Source: Megamerina dolium (taxonomy: Eukaryota > Arthropoda > Insecta > Diptera > Megamerinidae). From it: a DNA stretch of 64,000 bases. The stretch spans positions 78,260,628 through 78,324,627 of the forward strand of contig OY978525.1 of assembly GCA_963854835.1 (NCBI GenBank). The letters run 5' to 3'. A program made the position numbers and the translations under genes. Below, in pieces: positions 11,641-24,038 of this stretch. Every line of letters begins with the position of its first letter. Within the stretch, counting starts at the first letter, position 1. Under the pieces are notes generated by a model that was not told the origin of the DNA, ran no database searches, and saw only the letters and a program-made list of their open reading frames with translations.

Positions 11641-14108
11641 AGATCAGATAGATATCAGAAGATACCTTTGGTCCAACTGTCGGAAAATTCAGCCTCTACC
11701 AGAACACCTCCGATAACGGAATGAGGCTGATCGACTTCACCGCAGCACGAAACATGGTAATTGGTGGTACCAGATTCCAGCATCTCGACATCCACAAAGC
11801 TACATGGCTGTCTCCAGATCAACGTACAAGAAACCAAATTGATCATGTGGTGATTGACTGAAGACATGCTTCCAGTGTGATGGACGTGAAATCGATCCAT
11901 GGTGCCAACATCGACTCGGATCACTACCTTGTTGCAGCTAAGGTGCGCACACGCTTATGTGTCGCAAATAATAAGAGAAGTCCCACACAGAGAAAGCTCG
12001 ACGTCAGTAAGCTGCGATCACCAGAGACAGCAGATGCATTTGCCACTCGACTATCGGATCTGCTTATGCAGAACACTCCCCCACTTGATGATACATGCGC
12101 ACGGTGGACACATATATCCCACTCCATGACTACTGCTGCCGAGGAGGTAATCGGTTACTATAGGCCTCTGAGGAATGAGTGGTATGATCAGGAGTGTCGC
12201 GACGCTACCGCAGAGAAAGACGCCGCCTACAGAAGAACCCTGCGTGCAGGCGCAACGCGAGCTGTTAAGGAGCGGTATAGAGAGAAAAGGAGTGCAGAGA
12301 GACGTCTTTTCAGGCGCAAGAAGAGGGAGTTGGAAAGACGTGAGTGTGAGGAGATAGAGATGTGTACCGACAAGAATGAGACTCGAAAATTCTTCGAAAA
12401 GATCAAGCGCCTAAGTGGAGGTTTAAATCCCGGAGCCTCTTCTTGTCGTGATGGAAATGGGAATCTGGTTACAGATGTCCAGAGTGTACTGAGCCTATGG
12501 AGGGAACACTTCTCCACGCTACTGAATGGCGATGCTACGAACAATTCCGCCAGTGGAGGAGATTGCCCGATAACCCCAATTACAGATGATGGTGTTGATG
12601 TTCCACCACCCGACTATGACGAGGTTGAAACGGCCATTTTAAGGCTGAAGAACAACAAAGCTGCAGGTGCTGATGGCCTGCCTGCCGAGTTGTTTAAGAC
12701 CGGAGGCGATGAGCTGCTCACCCGCATGCACCAGCTCATAAGCAGAATATGGTCGGATGAAAGCATGCCTGATGATTGGAGGCTCAGTGTTCTCTGTACT
12801 GTACATAAAAAAGGAGACCCCACAATTTGCGCCAACTACTGTGTGAAAGGTTGAAGCCTATGCTCAGCAACCTGATTGGACCTTATCAGTGTGGCTTCAG
12901 ACCTGGTAAATCCACCATCGACCAGATTTTCACACTGCGCCAAATCCTGGAGAAGACCCAAGAAAAACAGATCGACACACACCACCTATTTGTTGATTAT
13001 AAAGCCGCTTTTGACAGTCCGGTAAGGGATTACCTCTACGCAACAATGTCTGAGTTCGGTATTCCTGCAAAGCTCATTCGACTTTGTAGAATGACACTGC
13101 ATAACTCTCGTTGTGCAGTGAAAATTGGGAAGGACCTCTCCGCACCGTTTAATACCGAACGGGGTTTCAGACAAGGTGATTCGTTATCGTGCGACTTCTT
13201 CAATCTTATTATGGAGAAAATAATACGAGCTGCTGATCTACGACATAATGGCACTATCTTCAACAAAAGTGTCATGCTGTTAGCGTATGCTGATGATATT
13301 GCCATAATCGTCATGAACACGCGAGCAGTCAGTGCAGCATTCTCAGAGTTGGAAAGAGAGTCGCGTCGGATGGGTCTCACGGTGAACGAGGGCAAGACGA
13401 AGTATCTAGTGTCAACAAACAAAGAGTCCCGGCGTCTTGGACAGCACGTCACTGTTGACAACTACGCTTTTGAAGTAGTAAGGGACTTTGTCTATCTTGG
13501 AACCAGCATTAACAGCAGTAATGACGTCAGCTTGGAGATCATGCGTAGGATAACTCTTGCTAACAGGTGTTACTTTGGGCTGAGTAAGCAATTGAAAAAT
13601 CGAGCCCTCTCTCGAAGAACGAAAACTACACTCTACAAGTCTCTCATCATGCCTGTCCTAACATATGGCGCTGAAGCCTGGACAATTTCCATCTCGGATG
13701 AGCGAATGCTTGGAGTTTTCGAGAGAAAGGTCCTACGCAGGATCTTTGGACCTATTTACGTTGGTGGCGAGTACCGAATAAGGTACAACCATGAGCTGTA
13801 CGAGCTATATGCCGATATTGACATAGTAAAGCGCATCAAAATCCAGCGGCTGCGCTGGCTAGGTCATGTCGAGCGAATGGAAGAACACGCTCCAGCTAAG
13901 AAGGTGTTATATTCGGAACCCGCTGGAGGACGACGCAGAAGAGGAAGACCAAACCTCCGGTGGAAAGACCAAGTACTGGAGAACCTGACGGCGCTTGGAA
14001 TTTCTAACTGGCGCCAGCTAGCGAAGAACAGAGATGGCTGGCGAAGCATGTTATTTTCGGCCTAAATCGATATTCGGTTGTTATGGCCACATAAGTAAGT
14101 AAGTAAGT
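11640..14108 (+). mobile_element. RTE-like LINE, copy A
   Basis: A 5'-truncated non-LTR element starting inside its endonuclease and ending with a 3' tail of AAGT repeats (cataagtaagtaagtaagta). The same 3' end closes copies B (21980) and C (36627). It sits in the degenerate Gypsy gag. On its right the Gypsy sequence resumes much further on in pol, so gag end, protease, RT and RNase H of that Gypsy were lost. Confidence 0.85.
11658..14065 (+). pseudogene. RTE-like endonuclease-reverse transcriptase, copy A
   Basis: The longest of the three copies. Endonuclease end: NGMRLIDFTAARNM, then DQRTRNQIDHVVI and SDHYLVAAKVR. RT: LKNNKAAGADGLPAELFKTGG, then GFRPGKSTIDQIF, FVDYKAAFDS, GFRQGDSLS and the catalytic LLAYADDIAII. 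C-terminal part: VLTYGAEAW, FERKVLRRIFGP, RLRWLGHVERM and GRPNLRWKDQV, ending LFSA and TAA at 14063-14065. It has two lesions: a TGA at 11859-11861 in the endonuclease, and a 49-bp deletion near 12838 (relative to copy B) that shifts the frame between RT blocks. Otherwise it is open, so it is fairly young. It would nick target DNA and reverse-transcribe the element RNA in place. Confidence 0.88.
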
Positions 14109-14402
<294 letters not shown>

Positions 14403-14424
14403 ATATATATATTTCCAGGACAAC

Positions 14425-15355
14425 GAACGATACTCCATCTCGTCGTATTTGCACCATAGATAGTAAACATTGTTCTCGGGTAAGAAACCAGAATCACATT
14501 GTCAACCTACGACCACCGAACAAGTCCAAGAAGATCAGTGGAACGACCCAGATCTCATAAAGATTATGGAATACAAGCAGCAAGGCGTACGTCCAGAGTG
14601 GCAAGAAATGGCTAATGACAGTCCAATAGTAAAGGCATACTGGGCGCAGTGGCGAGGCCTACACTTAGGAGACGGATGTTTATTCCGAGCATGGGAAAGT
14701 AATATGGAAAAATCTCTAATGATATTCTAGTAGTACCCAAGGAAAGAATAAATGAAGTGATAGCTGAGTATCACAATTCCTCCAGTGGAGGGCATTTGGG
14801 CATCACCAAAACCGTCGAGAAAATAAAGAAACGATTTTATTGGGTTGGATGTCATGACCATGTCGCTGATTGGATTCAGAATTGTAAGCAATGTGCAATG
14901 GCCAAAGGTCTCACTAAGAAAAGTCGAGGTAAGATGCACCAATACACCGTGGGTGCTCCATTTGAACGAATTGCCGAATTGCTATGGACATAGCTGGACC
15001 ATTTCCAATAAGCAACGCAGGAAACAAGTATGTTCTGGTGGTTATAGATTACTTCAGTAAATGGCCTGAAGTATACCCCATTCCAAATCAAGAAGCTAGT
15101 ACAGTTGCGGATGTATTCGTCAACCAATGGATTACTCGTTTTGGTGTACCTATGGAGTTACACTCAGACCAAGGTCGAAATTTCGAATCAGTTGTATTCC
15201 AAGAGATATGCCGTATGCTGGGTATATACAAAACTCGTACAACACCTTTGCATCCACAATCTGATGGCATGGTAGAACGATTTAACCGTACCTTTGAGGA
15301 ATATTTGATAAAAGTCGTAGATAAATACCAATGAGACTGGGATGCACATATACCA
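14425..15355 (+). pseudogene. Gypsy pol: integrase fragment
   Basis: Resumes the plus-strand Gypsy at the RNase H/integrase linker (14430-14500 matches 27805-27870 of element 1). The integrase zinc finger follows (HNSSSGGHLGITKTVEKIKK, then CKQCAMAKG), then DIAGPFPISNAGN, VVIDYFSKWP, HSDQGRNFES and VERFNRTFEE, so D, D and E are all present. There is a frameshift near 14980 (a short duplication of gaattgc) and a TGA near 15332. The sequence stops near 15355, where inverted Gypsy sequence begins. Confidence 0.88.
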
Positions 15356-15387
15356 ATGTATATTTGTGGAAATACTTTAACTTCCTG

Positions 15388-15790
15388 GCAATGACCAATC
15401 ACCATTTCTATCTTCACAACTGTAGATGTATTAGTTGAATTGAGTATTCACACTTGTACCATTCCATTTTCTTTAGGATCCACTAACGTCGTGCCATGTA
15501 TGATGTTTTTATTCGCATCCACTACTCACAAATTGCCTGTTCTATCATCCACATATATCTGTGCCCAAATTACCGCTTCTGATTTGGCTGAAACGTCTTG
15601 TTGCAATTCCTCATTCCTTACACCTAACAAAGGCTCAAAACTCTTCACGAAATCGCTCTTGATTATAGAATGTGATGCACCAGTATCCAGAGTTTCCATG
15701 AACTCTATATTGTCCAGTGTTCCATCAATAGTCAAGCTGCTTGGCACACGTTTTAGGAGTCAGTTCACGCCCCGCTGACGTGACTCGATT
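15388..15790 (-). pseudogene. Gypsy protease region, minus-strand copy
   Basis: On the minus strand it matches the protease of element 1: SSLTIDGTLDNIEF, then the catalytic LDTGASHSIIKSD. The following part is degenerate, with an internal deletion before the pol start (the stretch near 15440-15385 matches 26280-26345). It joins inverted to the plus-strand integrase fragment near 15356-15387, with about 30 bp of filler. Confidence 0.85.
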
Positions 15791-16943
15791 TAGTTTAACG
15801 ATTGATTTGTGTTAGTGGAGCAATAGCTGTTCACCTTATTCCCCTTCTTTTGACTTTCTGGAGAATTCGATGTCGCGCCATGTTTCCTGGTTTGTCACAA
15901 ATGAAGCACACTCCAGTAAATTTGTTGTCGCGTCGACCTGTTGTTCTTCCTTTAGGCTGCACTACTGACATGACTGCCTGACATACAGCTTCAACCAGAT
16001 CTGATGTTTCTGCTACTAGTTGCCGTACTCGTGGCACTGGTCGACACAATAAACTGGCGGCTTCATACGTCAAAGCACTACTGACTGTTTCGGCATATGT
16101 ACTCCTTGGTGACTTGACCAGGGCACGCTTGGTCTCTACGTCGCATATACCATCTATGAAAGCCTCTATTTTTATTTTCTCGATGAATTCTTCCGAATTA
16201 CCAGAGAACGCATGATGACATAAGCGCTCAATGTCGTTGCACATGCGATAATTTCACACGCTGCAATTAACTCTTGTATTCTTTTCCATATTTCGCTGGA
16301 GTGTGTCCATCAGTGATTGATAGTTACCACGATCTATTTCTGAAACCATCTGTAATACTTCAGCAGCATTACCTTTTAATGCAACTATTAATGAAGCAGT
16401 CATATCACTATCGTCCCATTGACTTTTCGGAGATGTTGTTTCGAACTGAAGCTTGATGGTGTTGAATGGCGTGGTTCCATCAAACGTCGCCGGCTTTAGC
16501 TTGATTGGATGGTCCGTCGATTTTTAGTTGATTGAGTTCGTGCTCTAATTTCTCGAACATGTCTTCCAGGTCATCTACATATTTCGTAACATTTTCATTA
16601 ATGGAACCAGACATGTCATTAATAGCCTCAGAAATTTATTGAAGTTACTAGTTAATTGTTTTCTGGAATTCTCCCATAAAGTTTTCTTGGCGAGAGGCAT
16701 TTTCTTGTAGCTGTTGCATTATGGTTTTCATGATATCCATGAGTTGACCACTCGAATTTATCTTGCTCTCTTCCTCGACGTGCATGGCTGCATGCATCTC
16801 GGCTTCTCAAAGAACTCATGTTCTTCTACATTCATACCCTTAACCTCTATGGCTTGCCTTAGCCTCACCAGCAGTTCCACTCCAACAGATTTTTATGCTG
16901 CTCCACTTTTAGTTGGTCAATTTTCACCATCTTTACAGAATCC
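15791..16943 (-). pseudogene. Gypsy gag, minus-strand copy
   Basis: Minus-strand remnant of the same gag. Best kept is 16244-15831, with ERLCHHAFSGNSEEFIEKIK, then RPVPRVRQLVAETSDLVEAV and the zinc knuckle CFICDKPGNMARHR, whose last Cys is lost. The N-terminal coiled-coil and SAP-like parts lie between 16943 and 16560 with several stops. The heptamer GTTAAAC followed by TAA at the gag end is kept (15799-15790, minus). Confidence 0.85.
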
Positions 16944-16959
16944 CACTTGTGACACCAAT

Positions 16960-17333
16960 TGTTACGTTTTTATTTTGTGAACGTTTAGTTCTACAGTATA
17001 TAGCAACAATTTACTTAATCCACTATATTTACAATCAACTATTTAATGTACTTGCAGCTTTTGCCTCTGATACTGTATCAATGTTCGCGCGATCACTTTC
17101 GGTATTCAATTGATTCATCTGTCAACAATTGGCCATATTTATACTCTGTGGCAACACTCCAGAATCTTCCTTTATCGTAGTCGAGATTTTTCTATTTTTT
17201 TTCCCGTTGGCTTGTTCTGGTTATCTCCTATTTCTTTTTGTTGACATTCGTTTCGATCCTGGCAATATTCGTTTCAATCACAACAGTGTCATTCTCAATA
17301 GTGATGAGTAACCAACCATCGATACTCGTTACA
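16960..17333 (-). repeat. Gypsy-family 5' LTR, minus orientation
   Basis: On the minus strand it starts TGTAACGAGTATCGATGG and ends AACGTAACA, then the primer-binding sequence TGGTGTCACAAGTGGGATTC (one change). It is flanked on its outer side by ATAT (17334-17337), matching the ATAT at 10060-10063. Confidence 0.88.
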
Positions 17334-17419
17334 ATATTTTTTTCAACATGGATGCCTTTTGATAGAAATAACTGTATGTTTTCAAATTTAGTTTCTCGAC
17401 CTCTGCAGTCATTCTTAAC

Positions 17420-18285
17420 CGAATCAGCGATATAATTGATGACAATTTACGTAAACTGGGATATAGACCGAGAAAATCGTGTGTGGAAGCCACCCTTCGG
17501 ATCATTGCTGAACAGATCGTTGAAATGCAGGAAACTCTATACTTTGTTTTTCTTTATTTTGTGAAGGCTTTTGACCGGTTGCAGCTTCATAGTATATGCA
17601 GCGCGCTCCGTCGTAAAGGAGTTCCAGATAAATTGGTAAACCTAATACAGTCTCAATATACTGGTTTTCAATGTAGAGTGCTGCATGATGGTGCGCTATC
17701 CGAACCAATTGAACCAGTTACGGGAGTGAGACAAGGTTGAATCCTGTCGCCACTCTTGTTTCTAATCGTAATCGACGATGGGCTAAGCAATATCCTTGAC
17801 GCTTAGCCTGACGGAGGCATACTCTGGAATCCAATCGGTATGGAAGATCTAGATGATCTCGATTATGCTGATGGCATTGCTTTACTGACACAACAACGGG
17901 GACACATGCAACGCAAGTTAAACGATGTGGCTGCTTACGCGGATCGCGTTGGATTGCTTATTAACATTAACATTTCAACTACAAAAACGCTCCAAAGTTT
18001 TATAAACCGCTGTTTAAGAGCTATACTGCTCATATGGTGGCCAGATAACTGGATTTCAAATGACGAGCTCCTTACTCGAAGCGGACAAAGGCCGGTTAAA
18101 ATTGAAATATGCGAACGAAAGGGGAAATTAATAGGTCATTCAATCCGTAAACCTGCGACTAACATCAGTAGAATGTCCCTAGACTAGAATCCGCAAGGCT
18201 CTTGCCGAAGAGGCCAAAGGGAACTTGGAGCCTGTATGACGAAATCACGACATCTGACGACTCGCACACCTGGCAAACAATAATA
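17420..18285 (+). pseudogene. LINE reverse transcriptase fragment (second family)
   Basis: Reads CVEATLRIIAEQIVEMQ, then FVKAFDRL (RT block), RKGVPDKLVNLI, PVTGVRQG followed by a stop where Cys is usual, LSPLLFLIVID, and the catalytic region as LDDLDYADGIALL (YADG instead of YADD). An internal deletion then joins to the C-terminal part (FINRCLRAILLIWWPDNWIS, then IGHSIRKPATNISR and NPQG). It differs from the RTE-like copies here. The clade is uncertain. Stops and the altered catalytic Asp mark it as dead. Confidence 0.75.
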
Positions 18286-18360
18286 ATAACAAAAACCATC
18301 AGTATTTTCGAATAAAAGTTTTTTTTAATAGCCGGACTTATAATCCCGACGCCGGCCGGA

Positions 18361-18500
18361 TAAAAGTTCTTCTTGATAGCCGGCAATTTCAGTTTTGGGA
18401 ACAAAAAGAAGTCCCACGGTGCCAAATCAGGTGAATACGGCGGGTGATTCAACACACAGACCTGATTCCGAGCCAAAAATTGACGAACAATGTATGCTGT
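18361..18500 (-). pseudogene. Mariner transposase C-terminal scrap
   Basis: Minus strand: FLARNQVCVLNHPPYSPDLA then PWDFFLFPKLKLP, the region of the third catalytic Asp in DD34D mariners. The rest is missing. A 25-bp segment (ataaaagttyttyttratagccgg) occurs twice nearby (about 18312 and 18360), a small tandem duplication. Confidence 0.75.
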
Positions 18501-20043
18501 GTGTTAAATTTCATGTTAAAATTTCAACATCAAACAAACACGTGTTTTGTGAAATGAATGTCAATAAACATTAAATTTCAACCAAATCCTATGAAATTTT
18601 GATAGTTAGTAGAGGAAGGTTGAAGCTTCAAAACGCATGTGATATGGTTCGAGTATTAATACATAATTGTCGTACCTTGTATATATTTTCTTAAATTCTT
18701 TGATTTACATTTATCACTATAATTCTCCTTTGACTCACTACTTTTTCCGCACACTTTTTTATTACTGTTTAGGCCAACCTGTGCAAGGGCTATTTATTGC
18801 CGGCAGATGGCGCTGCTGATTTGACTTGTACACTTCGTCTGTATGGCGACGGTGTTGAATATCTTCGATTTTCTTAATACAATAATATAATTTGAAAGCT
18901 AACAATTAAAACAATTAAAATTTATAAAAATCGAAATAAAATCATTGAGCAATTGAGTAATTATATATCTGTCATCGAGAAAAACAAATAATTGAAATTA
19001 ACATTAAATAAAACTCCTGTGAACAACAACATATACACCTATTAAAATTGAAATCAATTCAATTATTATCGAAATTTAAAAGTTTTTTATTAATCGAAAT
19101 GTTAATTGATCCTTCGAGCCATCGCGAAATAGTGAGCCATCGCAGTTCGTAATAATTGAAATATAAAAATAAGATTTATTATACATTATACGAAATACAT
19201 ACATTGAAAGTTATGTACATTAACGTTTATACATATAATAAAAATAAAAATTTAAATTAAAAACACTAATTTTCTCATTCGTAATTATTTACTAGTACAA
19301 AACACATTATATATACAAGTGAGAAGTATATAGAACGTAATAAAGGGTGGTTGACCACATTAACTAAACGCATAATAAAAGGAAGAAGAACAAGAGTGCG
19401 AAACAAAGTTTGTACACAAAACAATAATAATACACAGCAACAGCTGTGGGTCTTTTTATATATCTTCTTATACAATAAAAACTGCGTTTTAGTAAATCGT
19501 GCTGACACCAGCAACCACCAATTTCTCCAAAAATATTTTTCCGGATTATTGTAAATCAAACCATTTCTATAATACTTATCTTAAAACACATTGAGAAAGG
19601 TTACTTACAGTAAGTAACTAAATTTTACGTATAAAATATTATAAAGTATATGTCTCCATATATTTTATAAACATATCTCTTTTATATACACAAAATAAAA
19701 ATTTAGTAAAAGATATTTTTAAACGTTGAAGTATATCTCAATTATACTTCAATACAGAATTATAAAACTATTTGTTCTTATTTGTGCACTAAATTATATT
19801 AATAATACATGTTATTTCAACAATTGAGCATTTTTATCTATCCATATAATTACCACATATATACATAGGTGCAAGACTTTAATTTTTTACCTTCTCGTCT
19901 AAGAAAGGTTGATTGATTTGTTCGAATTCGAATTGTTTATTGTAATTGCATTTAAAGCAAATTATTCACTTACACGCACCTCAGTGGCCCAAATCAATTA
20001 ATTCTTGGTCAGTTCAATTCAATTCAAAATTTAATTAGTCAAT
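18501..20043. other. AT-rich interval, no recognised gene; may hold a BEL/Pao LTR
   Basis: Over 1.5 kb of AT-rich sequence with only short open frames and no motif. Because a BEL/Pao gag start follows at 20044, some of this should be that element's leader and LTR, but without a partner LTR I cannot set limits. A short palindrome (gttactta-cag-taagtaac) lies near 19598. Confidence 0.4.
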
Positions 20044-20455
20044 ATGCCGATCAACAGATCACCAAAAAGTAAAATTTAATCGGTTGAATTAGTGGATGAG
20101 TCCAAAACATCCACGTCGGCTCTAGAGGCAATGCAACCCGCTAGAGAAAATTCACGAACTCGTAAGAAGAAGGCTTACGACTCATCGATGTCAAAGTTGG
20201 TTTTCGAATCTGATGATCTAATTCAGTTGTGCTCCGAATTTGATCCAATTGAAGATCAGACTGAATCTCTCATTGATGTCAGACGTGAGGGCCTAGAAGA
20301 TACTTGTGCTCATGTTCACGCAGCATACGAACAAGTGTTCACAACTGACAGCAGCGAGTTACCCGACAACTTCATGGCATCTGCAAGAGCAAAATTAAAT
20401 CTGTGTTCCAAAAGATTTTATACTTGCAAAGCTCAAATGCAATATTTGAGGTATA
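20044..20455 (+). pseudogene. BEL/Pao gag N-terminal fragment
   Basis: ATG at 20044 reads MPINRSPKSKI then a stop; the same frame continues SKTSTSALEAMQPARENSR, SMSKLVFESDDLIQLCSEFD, a LIDVRREGLEDTCAHVHAAY block, ELPDNFMASARAKLNLCSK and TCKAQMQYL. This pattern (LFES..L..F...FD, LDVRK..LE..W...Q..YE) is that of BEL/Pao gag start regions. It is cut off near 20455, shortly before the RTE copy B. Confidence 0.7.
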
Positions 20456-20505
20456 TATTTGCTTATAAGTTCCTGCATGTGATACTGAAGTTTTTTATGT
20501 AGGTT

Positions 20506-21980
20506 ATGAAGAATGGTGCTGATGGCCTGCCTGCCGAGTTGTTTAAGACCGGAGGCGATGAGCTGCTCACCCGCATGCACCAGCTCATAAGCAGAATATG
20601 GTCGAATGAAAGCATGCCTGATGATTGGAGGCTCAGTGTTCTCTGTCCTGTACATAAAAAAGGAGACCCCACAATTTGCGCCAACTACCGTGGAATAAGT
20701 CTCCTGAGCATCGCATACAAGGTTCTATCGAGCGTACTGTGTGAAAGGTTGAAGCCTATGCTCAGCAACCTGATTGGACCTTATCAGTGTGGCTTCAGAC
20801 CTGGTAAATCCACCATCGACCAGATTTTCACACTGCGCCAAATCCTGGAGAAGACCCAAGAAAAACAGATCGACACACACCACCTATTTGTTGATTATAA
20901 AGCCGCTTTTGACAGTCCGGTAAGGGATTACCTCTACGCAACAATGTCTGAGTTCGGTATTCCTGCAAAGCTCACTCGACTTTGTAGAATGACACTGCAT
21001 AACTCTCGTTGTGCAGTGAAAATTGGGAAGGACCTCTCCGCACCGTTTAATACCGAACGGGGTTTCAGACAAGGTGATTCGTTATCGTGCGACTTCTTCA
21101 ATCTTATTATGGAGAAAATAATACGAGCTGCTGATCTACGACATAATGGCACTATCTTCAACAAAAGTGTCATGCTGTTAGCGTATGCCGACGATATTGA
21201 CATAATCGGCATGAACACGCGAGCAGTCAGTGCAGCATTCTCAGAGTTGGAAAGAGAGTCGCGTCGGATGGGTCTCACGGTGAACGAGGGCAAGACGAAG
21301 TATCTAGTGTCAACAAACAAAGAGTCCCGGCGTCTTGGACAGCACGTCACTGTTGACAACTACGCTTTTGAAGTAGTAAGGGACTTTGTCTATCTTGGAA
21401 CCAGCATTAACAGCAGTAATGACGTCAGCTTGGAGATCATGCGTAGGATAACTCTTGCTAACAGGTGTTACTTTGGGCTCTCTCGAAGAACGAAAACTAC
21501 ACTCTACAAGTCTCTCATCATGCCTGTCCTAACATATGGCGCTGAAGCCTGGACAATTTCCACCTCGGATGAGCGAATACTTGGAGTTTTCGAGAGAAAA
21601 GTCCTACGCAAGATCTTTGGACCTATTTGCGTTGGTGGCGAGTACCGAATAAGGTACAACCATGAGCTGTACGAGCTGTATGCCGATATTGACATAGTAA
21701 AGCGCATCAAAATCCAGCGGCTGCGCTGGCTAGGTCATGTCGAGCGGATGGAAGAACACGCTCCAGCTAAGAAGGTGTTATATTCGGAACCCGCTCGAGG
21801 ACGACGCAAAAGAGGAAGACCAAACCTCCGGTGGAAAGACCAAGTACTGGAGAACCTGACGGCGCTTGGAATTTCTAACTGGCGCCAGCTAGCGAAGAAC
21901 AGAGATGGCTGGCGAAGCATGTTATTTTCGGCCTAAATCGATATTCGGTTGTTATGGCCACATAAGTAAGTAAGTAAGTA
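20506..21980 (+). mobile_element. RTE-like LINE, copy B
   Basis: 5'-truncated copy beginning within the RT (about 20514) and ending in the AAGT tail at 21980. No clear target-site duplication could be found: left flank tgaagaa, right flank gcagaaggg. Confidence 0.85.
20515..21936 (+). pseudogene. RTE-like reverse transcriptase, copy B
   Basis: An uninterrupted frame from the truncation point to TAA at 21934-21936. RT blocks: GADGLPAELFKTGG, ICANYRGISLLSIAYKVL, GFRPGKSTIDQIF, FVDYKAAFDS, GFRQGDSLS, LLAYADDIDIIGM. The C-terminal domain is as in copy A. Compared with A it keeps 49 bp that A lost and lacks 27 bp in frame near 21478. There is no start codon of its own, so it is a dead-on-arrival copy with an intact catalytic core. 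Confidence 0.88.
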
Positions 21981-22158
21981 GCAGAAGGGGATGCGTGAGG
22001 CAATCAGCCTCCTTCGAATTTATATGAGATTTAGAATAAAAACCCTCTACATAACGCAAGTGCTCGAGGCCATGTTTCTGCAGACGCGATGATGACAAAT
22101 TTAGAATTAGAGAACAAACGAAACATTTTTTCATGCATTCTGTTACACATATACATTA

Positions 22159-22439
22159 GAGCGGGCCAAATTTTGTAGCCACGGTATTTGTACTACAACC
22201 CATGGGTCTAAAATTAATGTTGACGCTCCGAATTTAATTAAATATAAATTAGTATTTCTATACATACAGAAATAATTTCTTTTAAATGTTTTGTATGGAA
22301 AAAATATTTATTTGTGGAAATGCGCGGGGTCAACATTATTTTAGACCCATGGTATTGTGGAAAAATATACAATACTTACAATCTATGTTCTTGCTATGCG
22401 ATATGTCACCGTTTTATGCTATACAAATTTGACCCGCCC
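22159..22439. mobile_element. MITE with inverted ends and TA target site
   Basis: A 281-bp unit. Left end GAGCGGGCCAAATTTTGTAG and right end (other strand) GGGCGGGTCAAATTTGTATA are imperfect inverted repeats; a second inner pair (catgggtctaaaat near 22202 and attttagacccatg near 22336) extends the symmetry. TA lies on both sides (22157-22158 and 22440-22441). It has no coding capacity. It fits a Tc1/mariner-type MITE; the parent family is not in the window. Confidence 0.65.
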
Positions 22440-22441
22440 TA

Positions 22442-23335
22442 TCATCTATGTGTGTTTTTGTTTTGTATATCAAAGATCAAATCGAAAATCAGAAAGTTTC
22501 TGATTCTTCCTCTTCCACAAGAAACGAGAACAAAAGCAACAAGAAGAACGCATGCTTAGATGTGTGTGTATGCAATGCGAGTGAAATCGACGAAAGACGA
22601 ACAATTTGATGTGCTGGCTGCTGAGCAAGCGCAAAATGACAAAATCTTGAAAAATAGCAAAAATTCAATCGCATGATTGCTGCGTTGCCGATCTCGCGTA
22701 TTTATCAATGAAAAATAGACGATTCTGCTTCGCATGTGTACATATATATTTGACGTAGTAAAATATATAGAAAACGAAAAAATGAGAGCAATTAAAATCG
22801 AACAGATGATCGAGTTGATTGTTTGTAGTAGACAAATAAGGGATGCTTTCTTATTGAAATTCACCTAATAGCTAAACATTTTTATAAGAATTAATTATTG
22901 TAAACAAATTAAATTTTAATGAAAAATCATGTTCCGTGATAATTTAATTAATTCATATTGCCTACATATTTTTAATAAAATTTTGATATACATTAATTTC
23001 TGATCAAAAAGTAACCAAAGTATTACATATGCTGAATTTCGCATATTCTTGTATAAATATAATTTCGAACTATCCTATATAATTTCAATATTGAATCATC
23101 ATCGTCGGATTCATACATAGGTGCATATGAAAGTATTTCTATATGTGACATGCCGACTCAAATTGATTGTGTGAAGCTGCGGTTGGTTTATGTATGAATA
23201 TGCTCATTCCAGAGTATCTAAAACCATTTTTGGCTTTGAGTGAAAAGGTGGCCAATGTTTCATCGCCAGATTTGCTGTTAAAACGCTGTCTATTAACAGT
23301 GGGATATCTCATTACTTCTGAAGTCTCTGATAGAA
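22442..23335. other. AT-rich interval with a dispersed repeat
   Basis: About 22490-22625 is related, inverted, to 9390-9510. The open frame 23167-23388 has no motif, and its end overlaps the env fragment in a different frame. No gene is recognised. Confidence 0.45.
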
Positions 23336-23572
23336 CACATTCAGAGTTACATAACAACAGCACAAGAAATAGACAATTACGAAATTAATATAAATAAAAT
23401 TAAATATCTAAGAACAGCAATATTCGAGGTAAATAATGATTTAATATTTATAATTAAAGTACCTAAAACATTTCATACCATACAAGTAACAACTATAATA
23501 CCTATTCCTTACCTAAACGAAGAAATAATTGCCGAAATTGAAAACGTATTTAAATATGATAATAAAACATAT
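23336..23572 (+). pseudogene. Errantivirus-like env, upstream part (split by Gypsy element 1)
   Basis: A plus-strand frame without a start reads AQEIDNYEININKIKYLRTA, then NNDLIFIIKVPKTFHTIQVT and IPIPYLNEEII. This pattern belongs to the middle of the env-type glycoprotein of errantiviruses (insect Metaviridae). It is cut off at both sides: 5' truncated near 23336, and interrupted at 23572 by an LTR element. Across the insertion the reading frame is kept. No other part of this copy lies upstream. Confidence 0.7.
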
Positions 23573-24009
23573 TGTAACGAGTATCGATAGTTGATTACTC
23601 ATCACTATTGTGACTGACTCTATTGGCAGCATCGAAAAGAATGTCAACAAAAAGAAATAAGCGATAACCAGAACAAGCCAACGAGAAAGGAAGAGAAGAA
23701 TCTCGATAAAGGAAGATTCTGGGGTGTTGCCAACAGAGTATAAATAGAGCCAGTGTTGAGAAGAAAAATCAATCTACTTCCGAACGTGATTGCGAAAACA
23801 TTGATACAGAGGCAAAAGTTGCAAGTACATTTAAGTGCTATAGTAAATAGTTGATTGTAAACAGTGTTGATTGTAAATAGAGATTATTAAATAAATTGTT
23901 GCTGTATATAGTTGTATAAAATAAGTGTTGCAGTTATCATTAACAGAATCCAGTGATCGAACAAGGTAATTCAAATAGAATTAAACGTTCACAGAATAAA
24001 AACGTAACA
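23573..24009 (+). repeat. Element 1, 5' LTR
   Basis: 437 bp, TGTAACGAG...GTAACA. It carries TATAAATA near 23740 (gagtataaatagagc), a likely promoter, and an AATAAA signal near 23890. Confidence 0.95.
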
Positions 24010-24038
24010 ATTGGTGTCAGAAGTGGGATTCTGTAAAG

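Noticed and set aside
12614..12835. Minus-strand open frames opposite RTE copies (for example near 12614, 13036, 20934)
   Set aside because: Shadows of the coding strand that recur with each copy.
23167..23388. Host gene at MCEAAVGLCMNMLIPEYLKP
   Set aside because: No motif, short, and its end overlaps the errantivirus env fragment in another frame.
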